Source: Atopobium sp. ICM42b
Lineage (GTDB): Bacteria; Actinomycetota; Coriobacteriia; Coriobacteriales; Atopobiaceae
Direction of reading: 5' to 3'
DNA: 64,000 nt
NCBI GenBank assembly: GCA_000564995.1
Contig: JDFH01000005.1
Span: 4,570-68,569, forward strand
Part shown: positions 53,314 through 61,583 of the stretch, one piece after another
Layout: each line of letters starts with the position of its first letter
How positions within the stretch are numbered: position 1 is the stretch's first letter
Notes under the pieces: model-generated
What the model was told of the DNA's origin: nothing
Database searches by the model: none
Seen by the model: the letters and a program-made list of their open reading frames with translations, nothing else
Translations under genes and position numbers: made by a program

Positions 53314-54960
53314 TTAGTCCTCTGGAACGGTGTAATCGGAATTAGATGTATCAATATCGACATCAAAGAAGTGATAAATCAAGTTTCCAACCTTAGCGTT
53401 CTTGACGTACTTCTTAGCGACAAAGGAGTTCTTTGGCCAATACAGAGGAAGTGTAGCAAAGTCTGTACGAGTCAGCAGGTTATCTGCGTCCTTGTAATCC
53501 TCTGTTCTCTTATCCTTGTTAGACTCAGAGCGACCCTCAACAAGGAGCTTGTCAAACTCTGGGTTGTTATAGAAGGAAGACTTCTTTGCAGCGTTAGTGC
53601 TGTAGAAGTAGGTGTACAGGTGCTGGTCACCATCGGCAAACAGTGGATACCAAGCAAGGGTAGTAATCTGGAGGTTACCAGCAGCCCAGTCAGTATTCCA
53701 GACTGCGTTGTCCTCTACCTGAACATCAAGGGTAACGCCAACCTTGCTCCAGTACTCCTGAACAGCAACAAGGAGTTTTTCGTTAGACTTTCTAACCTTT
53801 GCAGAAAGCTTAAGGTCAGATGCACCAGCCTCAGCAAGTAGAGACTTAGCCTTCTCTGGATCGTATTCAAATGCAGGTGCGCTCTTGTCGTAACCAGGTG
53901 TTGCAGGAGCAAGCCAACCACTTGCAACGGTACCGTTACCAGAAGCAATGTTATCAACAAGCTCCTGACGGTTGATTGCCAGAGAAAGTGCCTGACGAAC
54001 CTTAGGATCAGTCAGACCCAGACCCTCTTTGAGGTTAAGGTTGATGAAGTTAACACCAAGGGTCTGATATGCGGTAATGAGGTCCTTAACGTCAGCATCG
54101 CTTGAATACTGCTGATACAGAGAAGATGGAAGATCGCAGAAGTCAATGTCGTTGTTCTTGAATGCAAGCAGCTGAGTGTTGGTGTCATCGTAGTAGTGAA
54201 TACGAATCTCATCCAGTGCAGGCTTGCCGTCATGGTAGTCATCAAAGCGCTCGAGAACTACCTCAGTGGTGTCATCGTTGCTCTTAATCTTGTACTTACC
54301 AGTACCAATGAGGTTAGTACCAGTGCCCCAATTAGCGCCAGCAGCCTCACAAGCCTTCTCTGGGAAAATGCAAGCATAGGAGATACCAAGAACGCTTACA
54401 AAGACAATGTAAGGCTCAGAAAGCGTAAAGGTGAAGTGAGTATCATCCTGAACAGTCAGGCCCTCAAGCTCAGTTGCCTTACCGGCAAGCATCTCTGGAG
54501 CACCCTTAATCTTGTCAAAGAAGCTGGTGGAGAGAGCCTTAGTTTCTGGCTTAAACATACGCTCAAAGGTGTACTTAACATCCTTTGCGGTCAAAGTAGT
54601 ACCGTCGTGGAACTTAATGCCCTCTTTGAGCTCGCACTTAAGAGTAAGACCGTCAGACTCAAAGGTTGGAATCTCTTTAAGCAGACATGTGACAAGCTCA
54701 TTATCCTCAGTCCAACGAAGCAAAGACTCGCAAACAGAGTCTGCAACACATGCGGACTGTGAGTTGTTTGCACGCTGCATATCAAGGCCCTGCTTAGAAT
54801 TTGCGGAGCCGTAGCGAAGAATCTTCTTCTTATCAGATGCCTGAGGAGTATCAGTGGAGGAAGGATTGCAGCCAGCCAACATCATAGATGCGCCACCACC
54901 AGCCGCTACCATACCTGATGCCTTCAAAAAATTACGACGGCTTAGTGAGTTCTCCAGCAT
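53314..54960 (-). CDS. oppA: Oligopeptide-binding lipoprotein OppA
   Basis: 548 aa. Tat-type signal SRRNFLKA with lipobox LAGC, family-5 segment EGIKFHDGTTLTAKDVKYTF near residue 117, and GTGKYKIKSNDDTTEVVLE near 225. It heads the Opp operon and is a paralogue of the plus-strand binding protein at 47382. AAGGG lies before the ATG. The ligand is likely a peptide. Confidence 0.9.
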   Translation of the reverse strand: MLENSLSRRNFLKASGMVAAGGGASMMLAGCNPSSTDTPQASDKKKILRYGSANSKQGLDMQRANNSQSACVADSVCESLLRWTEDNELVTCLLKEIPTFESDGLTLKCELKEGIKFHDGTTLTAKDVKYTFERMFKPETKALSTSFFDKIKGAPEMLAGKATELEGLTVQDDTHFTFTLSEPYIVFVSVLGISYACIFPEKACEAAGANWGTGTNLIGTGKYKIKSNDDTTEVVLERFDDYHDGKPALDEIRIHYYDDTNTQLLAFKNNDIDFCDLPSSLYQQYSSDADVKDLITAYQTLGVNFINLNLKEGLGLTDPKVRQALSLAINRQELVDNIASGNGTVASGWLAPATPGYDKSAPAFEYDPEKAKSLLAEAGASDLKLSAKVRKSNEKLLVAVQEYWSKVGVTLDVQVEDNAVWNTDWAAGNLQITTLAWYPLFADGDQHLYTYFYSTNAAKKSSFYNNPEFDKLLVEGRSESNKDKRTEDYKDADNLLTRTDFATLPLYWPKNSFVAKKYVKNAKVGNLIYHFFDVDIDTSNSDYTVPED

Positions 54961-55201
54961 GTTAACCCTTCTTTCTTATTAAAACGATTTATAAGACAAC
55001 CCTGCTGGGGTCAGATAACTATACAAAACAATTACCAGCATCTACCTATATATACCTAGGATGAAATAGACATGAAACATTAAATTGCGACGATAACAGC
55101 AAAATCTATTTACCTGCATCTTTTGTCAAATCATATAGGATTTACCTATATACAAAGATAAATATTGACTAAGCATTTTTGGACAGTTGTCCATTATGTC
55201 C
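54961..55201 (-). promoter_or_regulatory. Promoter region of the Opp operon
   Basis: AT-rich, no gene seen. A TATAGT -10-like box on the minus strand lies near 55018-55023; the same hexamer precedes the binding-protein genes at 1152 and 21877. CCCTGCTGGGG sits between it and the start codon. Confidence 0.4.
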
Positions 55202-55237
55202 ATAAAAAAGAGACGCCATCTTTCGATGACGTCTCTT
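55202..55237 (-). terminator. Terminator of rpsA
   Basis: Stem of 8 + 4 bp with one mismatch (55208-55220 with 55225-55237) followed on the minus strand by six T residues, 28 bp past the rpsA stop. Confidence 0.88.
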
Positions 55238-55264
55238 GACAAATCTCTAGATGCGCAAAGTGCT

Positions 55265-56509
55265 CTACTCTGCAGCCTCTTCGGTTGCCTGTGCGTTAGC
55301 CTCAGACTCAACAAGGTGAGCCTCAAGATCAGCCTCAGCCTCAGCTGCTGCTGCCTCTGCTGCTGCACGCTCCTCCTCTGGAAGTGGAGTGACCTCAATG
55401 TCAATGCCAAGGGTCTCTGCAGCTGCCTTCATAGACAGGGAGATGCGACGACGGTCAAGATCAATCTCCATGACCTTTACCTGTACAACGTCGCCAACCT
55501 TGCAGACCTGAGATGGAGCGGTGACGTGCTGCTTAGCCATCTCGGAGATGTGGACGAGGCCCTCAACGCCGTTGCCAAGGTCAACAAAAGCACCGAAGGT
55601 AACAAGCTTGGTGACAGTGCCCTCGATGATAGCGTCAACTGGGTACTTGGAAACAAGTACACGCCATGGATCCTCGGAAGTCTGCTTAAGACCAAGGGAG
55701 ATACGCTCACGGTTAAGGTCAACGTCGAGAACCTGAACCTCAACCTCCTGGCCAACCTTAACAACCTCAGATGGGTGGTTAACGTGGTTCCAAGAAAGCT
55801 CGGAAATGTGAACCAGGCCGTCAATGCCGCCAAGGTCAACAAATGCACCAAACTCAACGATGGAGGAAACAGTACCCTTGAGCTTCATGCCAACCTGGAG
55901 CTTGCCCAGGATGTCCTGACGCTCTGCCTTACGAGCCTCCTCAAGAACAATACGGCGAGAAAGAACAACGTTGTTGCGGTTGCGATCCATCTCGATAACA
56001 CGAGCCTCAATACGAGTACCCATGAATGCACCAAGATCCTTGACACGACGGAGGTCAACAAGGGATGCAGGCAGGAAGCCACGGAGGCCAATGTCAAGAA
56101 TCAGGCCGCCCTTAACAACCTCGATAACCTCGCCCTCAACGGTCTCACCAGCGTTGAACTTATCCTCAACTGCCTTCCAAGCACGCTCGTACTCAGCACG
56201 CTTCTTGGAGAGAACCAGACGACCCTCTTTGTCCTCTTTCTGAAGAACAAGAGCCTCGACGTCCTCACCCAGGGAGATGACCTCTGCAGGGTTAACGTCT
56301 TTACGAATAGAAAGCTCACGAGCAGGAATAACGCCCTCAGACTTGTAGCCAATGTCTACGAGGACCTCATCGCGCTCAATCTTGACGACGGTGCCGTTGA
56401 CAAGATCTCCCTCATCAAAATCGGTAACAGTGCCGTCGATCAGGCTGTTCATTTCCTCATCGGAAATTTCATCCAAAGAGAAGATGGACGAGTTCTGAAT
56501 CTCACTCAA
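55265..56509 (-). CDS. rpsA: 30S ribosomal protein S1
   Basis: 414 aa with four S1 RNA-binding domains, typical of Gram-positive S1 (fewer than the six of Escherichia coli). Repeats are recognisable by GDLVNGTV, GETVEGEVIEV, GMKLKGTV and DAIIEGTVTKL, the last two followed by FGAFVDLG. The C-terminus is Ala/Glu-rich and acidic. The start is TTG with GAAGGGG upstream. S1 helps bring mRNA to the ribosome. A long leader with a strong hairpin precedes it. Confidence 0.95.
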   Translation of the reverse strand: MSEIQNSSIFSLDEISDEEMNSLIDGTVTDFDEGDLVNGTVVKIERDEVLVDIGYKSEGVIPARELSIRKDVNPAEVISLGEDVEALVLQKEDKEGRLVLSKKRAEYERAWKAVEDKFNAGETVEGEVIEVVKGGLILDIGLRGFLPASLVDLRRVKDLGAFMGTRIEARVIEMDRNRNNVVLSRRIVLEEARKAERQDILGKLQVGMKLKGTVSSIVEFGAFVDLGGIDGLVHISELSWNHVNHPSEVVKVGQEVEVQVLDVDLNRERISLGLKQTSEDPWRVLVSKYPVDAIIEGTVTKLVTFGAFVDLGNGVEGLVHISEMAKQHVTAPSQVCKVGDVVQVKVMEIDLDRRRISLSMKAAAETLGIDIEVTPLPEEERAAAEAAAAEAEADLEAHLVESEANAQATEEAAE

Positions 56510-56652
56510 AGGTGGACCCCTTCCAAAACGGGGCCCCGGTCAACATGGTTGCTGCCAGAGTGCCAATACGTGGGCTTCTCTACTCGGAAACTTACATGCT
56601 CTCGGGGGCCAACAGATACAGTGCATAGCTTGACGCCATACGGGCAATAGGA

Positions 56653-56691
56653 TAGCGCTCTTCGGCTGATTAAACAAGCCAAAGAGCGCTA
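56653..56691 (-). promoter_or_regulatory. Strong stem-loop upstream of rpsA
   Basis: A 15-bp stem in RNA on the minus strand (10 bp TAGCGCTCTT with AAGAGCGCTA, a U-G pair, then GGCU with AGCC) and a 9-base loop. No T-run follows, so it is not a normal terminator. It lies between the end of the metal operon and rpsA, about 145 bases before the start codon, and may be part of the rpsA leader. Confidence 0.5.
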
Positions 56692-56764
56692 CTTTGCACA
56701 GCTATTACGCAAGTTTTACAAAATTTCTTCAAAGTTTGTTTCTTGCGAGAAGATCTTGTTGTGC

Positions 56765-57157
56765 TTACGCACGAAGACGGTAGCCTTCTTTCTCTACGGC
56801 AGCTCGGTACGCATCGACATCAATTGGATTTTTGCTGAGGATACGTGCCTGACCACCAGCTAGAGTAACCTGCGCCCATGTTCCCTCAATACTATCGAGA
56901 GCTCGAGTCACATGATTGACGCAGTTCTGACAAGTCATACCACCAATCTCAAATGTTTGAACATAAGGGTAATGAGATTCATCTTTGTCTTCTGGACCAT
57001 CTGCAGCAGAAACCTGCTCTGTGTTACAGGTAGTAACACCTGTTCCCTCATCAGAGCAGCAGCCTTTTTTACCTGCAGCAATTCCGTAAACACGATAAAC
57101 CGCAAAACCGCAAAGCGCTACAACAGCAAGAATAACAATGATATTGATTGGTGACAT
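56765..57157 (-). CDS. Cys-rich membrane protein with C-terminal heavy-metal-associated domain
   Basis: 130 aa. Residues 3-22 form one membrane helix, followed by GKKGCCS, like FeoB-associated Cys-rich proteins. After an acidic linker, residues 65-130 are an HMA domain with the metal motif GMTCQNC near residue 73. It probably binds Cu or a similar metal at the membrane. It is the last gene of the DUF3793-flavodoxin unit. The combination of the two halves is uncommon. Confidence 0.8.
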   Translation of the reverse strand: MSPINIIVILAVVALCGFAVYRVYGIAAGKKGCCSDEGTGVTTCNTEQVSAADGPEDKDESHYPYVQTFEIGGMTCQNCVNHVTRALDSIEGTWAQVTLAGGQARILSKNPIDVDAYRAAVEKEGYRLRA

Positions 57158-57224
57158 ACAAACTTCCCTTCTGTTGCTGTTTTACTACCCATCATTTTCT
57201 AGATTATTCAAAAAAATGATGTTT

Positions 57225-57232
57225 TTCTCGCC
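57225..57232 (-). repeat. Dispersed motif GGCGAGAA, intergenic copy
   Basis: Intergenic copy of the repeated octamer on the minus strand, between flavodoxin and the Cys-rich HMA gene. Confidence 0.5.
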
Positions 57233-57267
57233 AAATTTTTCAGCAACAGCAAAAATCGTAATGCAGC

Positions 57268-57672
57268 TTAAGCAGAAAGCTTTGCGCCAAGACCGCGAAG
57301 AGCCTCAAGAGCATCGTCATCTGGCTCAAGGTTGCAGATAAAAGTCTCAACAACGTTGACACCCTCTGCTTCAGCATTCTGCTTCCAAGTCTCCATCCAG
57401 TCGCCGGTTCCCCAGTCATAAGAACCAAAGAGAGCGGTTGGCTTCTGACCAAGCTTGCCAGCACAATCGTTGAAGAGCTCCTCAAAATCAGGATCAAGCT
57501 CCTCGTCACCCATAGCAGGGCAACCAAAAGCAAATGCATCGTACTGATCGCACATATCTGCAGAGAACTCAGAAGACTCAATAGCCTCGGTGTCTGCAGC
57601 ACTTGCAAGCTCTTTTGCCATTGCCTCAGTATTGCCCGTCATGGACCAATACACAACTGCTACTTTACTCAT
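57268..57672 (-). CDS. Flavodoxin
   Basis: 134 aa, a short-chain flavodoxin. FMN-phosphate loop SMTGNTEAMA near residue 10, GCPAMGDEEL near 50 and FGSYDWGTGDWM near 83 are typical. It is a cytoplasmic one-electron carrier that often replaces ferredoxin when iron is short. AGGAGG precedes the ATG. It lies between the DUF3793 gene and the Cys-rich HMA gene. Confidence 0.93.
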   Translation of the reverse strand: MSKVAVVYWSMTGNTEAMAKELASAADTEAIESSEFSADMCDQYDAFAFGCPAMGDEELDPDFEELFNDCAGKLGQKPTALFGSYDWGTGDWMETWKQNAEAEGVNVVETFICNLEPDDDALEALRGLGAKLSA

Positions 57673-57756
57673 ACATTTCCTCCTTCTGTGTCCAGGTTCC
57701 CCCTGGAAAACTACACATTACTTTCAATACCTCAACAAGAAATCCAAGTGCACCCC

Positions 57757-58503
57757 TTATGCAACCTGGTATTTCTCGGCATTGCCATACGATGAGAGAA
57801 TCTGCGCCAAAGATTCCCCTTGATAAAAACGAAGCTTGCAATGGTCTTCTGCATCTTTAAGCTGCTCCAGGCGCAAGCGTGTCTCTTCTGTGTTGTCATA
57901 GACTTTCCAAGCGCCAGTAAATAGCTCAGGCTGGCCGTTCATAAAGCCTTGAACATCTGCAAGCGGATAGCCCAGCACAAGACCAATCTCATGCGGGAAC
58001 GCAGCTTTTCTTGCATGGAAGGCAAAAATTTTTGAGCGCATGCTCTTCATCAACGCTTGTACCGACTCAGTAGAATGGCCAAAAGTAGCCAAGAACTCAC
58101 AGTGCTCTGGTTTGGCGAGAATATCCTCAACCAGCTCAGGTCTATACGCAACGAACGATACTTTTCCACCCGAAATAGCAGAAGTAGCAAGGAGCGTTAC
58201 CCCAAACAGCGAGAGCTCGTGTGTAGCGTTACAGAGAAATGCCCTCAGTGTTGGATCGGTGCAGATTAGGCTTGTACAAGAACTGCAAGACTTGTGGGAC
58301 GCAAATGAAAAGAGTGCGGCTGGCTTGACGTGAGCAATAACACCAGCGGCACAGCGAACAAACGTTGTCGCAAAATCATGACAAAGCTCAGGCGTATACG
58401 CTCTTCTGCTTCCGGTAGAAACAAGCTTTTTATCAGCGGAATATACACAGGGAGAAGTAACGTCAAAAAGCGATGAATTCTCAAAAGAAGTAAGACAATC
58501 CAT
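57757..58503 (-). CDS. DUF3793-family protein
   Basis: 248 aa, soluble. The family-like segment is FPHEIGLVLGYPLADVQGFMNG followed by GAWKVYDN near residues 168-203. The N-terminal third is Cys-rich (CSSCTSLIC near residue 73). To my recollection such proteins are often found near flavodoxin and metal genes, with no known function. First gene of the unit with flavodoxin and the HMA protein; its leader carries a predicted regulatory structure. Confidence 0.72.
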   Translation of the reverse strand: MDCLTSFENSSLFDVTSPCVYSADKKLVSTGSRRAYTPELCHDFATTFVRCAAGVIAHVKPAALFSFASHKSCSSCTSLICTDPTLRAFLCNATHELSLFGVTLLATSAISGGKVSFVAYRPELVEDILAKPEHCEFLATFGHSTESVQALMKSMRSKIFAFHARKAAFPHEIGLVLGYPLADVQGFMNGQPELFTGAWKVYDNTEETRLRLEQLKDAEDHCKLRFYQGESLAQILSSYGNAEKYQVA

Positions 58504-58620
58504 ACCGCACTTGCTCCCTTCTTAAAAATGCGCCGTCGACTAAAAGGGAGCCGACGGCGCCTGGATTCCGGACCCTTGGAGAGGGGAAAGGTTCCGGGCT
58601 GATAAAGCAAATTTGTTAGA
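58504..58620 (-). promoter_or_regulatory. Structured leader RNA with pseudoknot over the ribosome-binding site
   Basis: Read on the minus strand: hairpin 1 (58597-58568, CCGGA/CCTT arms with one A-G mismatch), then a perfect 9-bp hairpin GCGCCGUCG/CGACGGCGC (58560-58530) followed by AUUUUU, a terminator-like shape. Its 13-base loop contains GCUCCCUUUU, which can pair over 10 positions (one G-U) with AGAAGGGAGC at 58522-58513, the ribosome-binding site of the DUF3793 gene. That would give an H-type pseudoknot hiding the Shine-Dalgarno. Riboswitch or attenuator is inference. Confidence 0.6.
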
Positions 58621-58644
58621 ACTAGCTCCTGTTATATAAAAACC

Positions 58645-58656
58645 TTAACAAGTTAA
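58645..58656. promoter_or_regulatory. Candidate operator of the DUF3793 unit
   Basis: TTAAC-TT-GTTAA dyad next to a TATAAC -10-like box (about 58630-58635). A related imperfect dyad GTTAGC-TATG-GCTTAC lies further upstream near 58680-58695. A metal-responsive repressor would fit the gene content, but no regulator was identified. Confidence 0.35.
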
Positions 58657-58732
58657 CCTCTTCTAACTATTTAAAGTGTAAGCCATAGCTAACTAATTGC
58701 AAGTGAAAACTCAAAATATTTTTACTTTTTGG

Positions 58733-58776
58733 CAGAAAAAAGTTCCCGTCTCTTACGAATAAGAAACGGGAACTTT
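58733..58776 (-). terminator. Terminator of the P-type ATPase operon
   Basis: Perfect 11-bp stem (58739-58749 with 58766-58776) followed on the minus strand by a run of T, 41 bp past the ATPase stop. Confidence 0.9.
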
Positions 58777-58816
58777 AACGTAATCTAAAAACGCGTTGCT
58801 AGCGCACAAGTATGCT

Positions 58817-60985
58817 CTAAGCAGCCTGTCCTTCAGTTAAAAGCAATTTAACCTCAGAAGGAACATTTGGGTTATGGGCTGCAGTAGTAAGCAGCGACCT
58901 TGTGTTTGCAAGCGTTACCATAAGTGTCAAAAGATTGTGCATATATGCAGCAGCACTTACGGTAATAAGACCTGCAACACCCGCAGCAATGAAAGAGCTG
59001 TTCAGTGCAACAATCGTACGATAGTCTGCGTGAATCCTCTTCATTACCTGCTGGCCCAAAAGACGCATGATTACCAGCGATTCAAGCGAATCGTTCTTAA
59101 TCGAAATATCCGCAACTGCGCGAGCAATATCAGTTGCATCAGACAGAGCCAGTGAAACATCAGAAACAGCCAGAGCAGGTGAATCGTTAATACCATCGCC
59201 TACCATTGCAACGGTGTAGCCCTCCTGCTGGAACTTCTTAACATACTCGCACTTATCCTCTGGGAGAATCTGTGCCACGTAATCGTCAAGACCCAACTTC
59301 TTTGCAACACTTGCTGCAACGTTTTCTGAATCACCGGTCAGCATAACCATACGCTTAACACCAAGAGCGCGGAGCTGCGTAATAGTTGCTGCTGCGTCTT
59401 CCCTTACAGGATCGGTAATACAAATTGCTGCAATAAGCTTTGAATCCTCGGACATGAAGATAATGGACGAGGTTGGAGCAATCTGTGCAAGGTCGTCCTG
59501 AATTCCCTCGGGCATTGGGGTCTTCTCGTCATCAAAAATGAAGTGAGCAGAACCAATGCAGACCTCTTTGTCGTTAACCTTGGTACGAATACCGTGAGCA
59601 ACAACATATTTGACCTCTGCGTGGAACTCGTCATTGTGCTTGAGGCCACGTACCTTTGCCTCGTTCACAATTGCTCGAGCCATGCTGTGTGGGAAGTGCT
59701 CCTCAATACATGCAGCAAGACGCAGAAGCTGGTCCTCGGTGCGACCACAGAAGCTGACAATGCACTCAACATGTGGAACTGCCTTTGTCAGCGTACCGGT
59801 CTTATCAAAGACGATAAGATCAGCAGCAGCGATCTTCTCGAGGTATTTTCCGCCCTTAACCGTCATGCCAAACTTAGCTGCCTCATCCATTGCGCTACCC
59901 ACTGCAACAGGAGTGGAAAGCTTAATGGCGCAGGAATAGTCAACCATAAGAACGGTCATAGCCTTAGTGATGTTTCGGGTAATGCCCCAAATACCAAAGA
60001 AGGCAAGGAAGCTGTAAGGAACCAATGCATCAGAAAGGCGCTCTGCCTTAGACTGTGCGCCAGCCTTAAGCTCAGCAGACTGCTCAACCATATCAACAAT
60101 ATTGTCGATACGAGACATTCCTGGAGGAGCAGTGACGCTTACCATAAGGTCACCATCTTCAAGAGCGGTGCCTGCGTAAACGGTTGAACCAGGCTCTTTG
60201 GTAACAAGGCGAGACTCACCTGTCATGGCGGCCTCGTTCATCTGGCCAATGCCTTCAACAACTTTGCCGTCAACAGGAAGAACGCCACCAGCGCGCTGGT
60301 GCAAAATCATACCCTTCTCAACCTCAGAAAGGGCAATCATAACGTCCTTGCCGTCAATACGAGCCCAGACGTTCTCAGAACGAGTGATTAGGCCATCACG
60401 AAGTGCAAGACGTGCTCGGCTTGCCACGTGGTTCTCCATAGCAGCAGACAGCTCAAGCAAGAACATGACCGTAGATGCATCTGCCCACTCATTTCTTAGA
60501 ATTGAAGTGGTGATAGCAGTTGCGTCCAAAACCTCAACGGTCAGCTCTTTCTTAAACAGGCGCTTAACGCCTTCCACGACAAATGGAATGGCGCGGAGAA
60601 TAACGTAAGCGTAGTTAGCAACTGCAGGCAGTGGCAAAAAACGTATAATCCAGCGGCGTGCGAATGTGGTCACAACCTCCATCTGGAAGCGATTGTTCTC
60701 AAGAGCCATCTCAATTGAGCTACAGAAGTCCTCAAGACCTGCCTCTTCTTCTCGTGGCAAGTTCAAGACATCAAAAGCGCCAACAGCCGCAAGTACCTGA
60801 TCTCTCTTGAGAGGGTCAAACCTTAGCAAGAGAGAACCGTTTGCCATGTGAACTTCAGCGTGACGAACTCCGTCAACACGCATCAGCTCATAGGAAATAC
60901 CACGGGCTTCAGCCTCATCAATATGACCCAGGTCGCATTTTGCACGAATGCGACCTGAGATTTCATTAGTAATTGTAAAGCGCAT
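58817..60985 (-). CDS. Heavy-metal-transporting P1B-type ATPase
   Basis: 722 aa. The N-terminal ~75 residues are an HMA-like domain without the CxxC metal pair. Then come membrane helices, the actuator TGES near residue 255, phosphorylation site DKTGTLT (Asp about 394), an HP-like motif written FPHS, and GDGINDSPAL near 610. The membrane metal site, CPC in most relatives, reads SCAIKL near residue 351. It exports a transition metal; Cu is unlikely without CPC, while Mn or Zn is possible. The upstream gene encodes a PacL-like partner. Confidence 0.92.
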   Translation of the reverse strand: MRFTITNEISGRIRAKCDLGHIDEAEARGISYELMRVDGVRHAEVHMANGSLLLRFDPLKRDQVLAAVGAFDVLNLPREEEAGLEDFCSSIEMALENNRFQMEVVTTFARRWIIRFLPLPAVANYAYVILRAIPFVVEGVKRLFKKELTVEVLDATAITTSILRNEWADASTVMFLLELSAAMENHVASRARLALRDGLITRSENVWARIDGKDVMIALSEVEKGMILHQRAGGVLPVDGKVVEGIGQMNEAAMTGESRLVTKEPGSTVYAGTALEDGDLMVSVTAPPGMSRIDNIVDMVEQSAELKAGAQSKAERLSDALVPYSFLAFFGIWGITRNITKAMTVLMVDYSCAIKLSTPVAVGSAMDEAAKFGMTVKGGKYLEKIAAADLIVFDKTGTLTKAVPHVECIVSFCGRTEDQLLRLAACIEEHFPHSMARAIVNEAKVRGLKHNDEFHAEVKYVVAHGIRTKVNDKEVCIGSAHFIFDDEKTPMPEGIQDDLAQIAPTSSIIFMSEDSKLIAAICITDPVREDAAATITQLRALGVKRMVMLTGDSENVAASVAKKLGLDDYVAQILPEDKCEYVKKFQQEGYTVAMVGDGINDSPALAVSDVSLALSDATDIARAVADISIKNDSLESLVIMRLLGQQVMKRIHADYRTIVALNSSFIAAGVAGLITVSAAAYMHNLLTLMVTLANTRSLLTTAAHNPNVPSEVKLLLTEGQAA

Positions 60986-60988
60986 GAA

Positions 60989-61291
60989 TTATGCCTGTGC
61001 GCCCTCTGCGTCGACCTGCTTGGTAACCTCAGCGCGGATACCCTCCTCGAGCTCAGCAAGGCGAGCACGAACTGCAGCGTCAATCTTGGACTCACGGCGA
61101 GCCTCTGCGACAACGTCGTTAGCCTCGTCAACGACGTTCTGAGTCTCTGCGGAAACACGGTCAGTGACGCGAAGACCACATGCAGTTGCCTTGACAGCTG
61201 CCTTGTGAAGAGTGCCGTTAGAAGCAAGACCAGCAACAACGCCAGCAAGTGCAGCGCCACCGGCTGCGAGACACCAATTGTTCAGTTTCAT
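60989..61291 (-). CDS. PacL-like (DUF1490-like) partner of the metal ATPase
   Basis: 100 aa. One N-terminal hydrophobic segment (residues 5-25) and a helical, charged C-terminus. The segment AAVKATACGLRVTDRV followed by DVVAEARRES closely matches my memory of mycobacterial DUF1490/PacL proteins, which assist neighbouring P-type ATPases. The metal-binding Asp/His tail of PacL1 is absent. GGGGGA precedes the ATG; the gap to the ATPase gene is 3 bp. The alternative DUF6110 label would describe a similar protein. Confidence 0.68.
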   Translation of the reverse strand: MKLNNWCLAAGGAALAGVVAGLASNGTLHKAAVKATACGLRVTDRVSAETQNVVDEANDVVAEARRESKIDAAVRARLAELEEGIRAEVTKQVDAEGAQA

Positions 61292-61403
61292 AAAAATCCC
61301 CCATCTGCTTTTTGCAAATTAATCGGTTAATGACATATTGAAGATACGGGTTTTTTGACGAGAAAACAAGTGAAAATCATTACTAATTGGTTATCCTAAT
61401 GAA

Positions 61404-61419
61404 ACAATTGTACACAAGT
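61404..61419. promoter_or_regulatory. OhrR/MarR-like half-perfect operator upstream of the PacL-ATPase operon
   Basis: AATTGTACACAAGT matches 12 of 14 positions of the perfect dyad at 61584-61599. It lies about 115 bp before the PacL-like start. Confidence 0.4.
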
Positions 61420-61583
61420 AATTTCTTACCTGCGAAAACGTTTCCTATGGTTAGCCATGGTGTACATATAAATTTTGTGAAGAAGCTGCTCTAAGGCGTT
61501 ACTTAAATATTTGATATCATGTTCATTTGGATTAACAAATTAATGAAACATAACACCTCCTCTGTGCTCTTACTATGAAATTT

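Noticed and set aside
55187..56650. 487-aa open frame opposite rpsA
   Set aside because: Low-complexity Leu/Asn/Val translation, exactly antisense to a clear S1 gene; a codon-bias shadow.
58568..58597. B12-box-like AGCCCGGAACC in the DUF3793 leader
   Set aside because: The rest of a cobalamin riboswitch core is missing and the upstream sequence is AT-rich; the match is explained by the local hairpin.
58266..58610. 114-aa open frame over the DUF3793 start and leader
   Set aside because: Arg/Leu-rich translation of the structured leader in another frame; no homology features.
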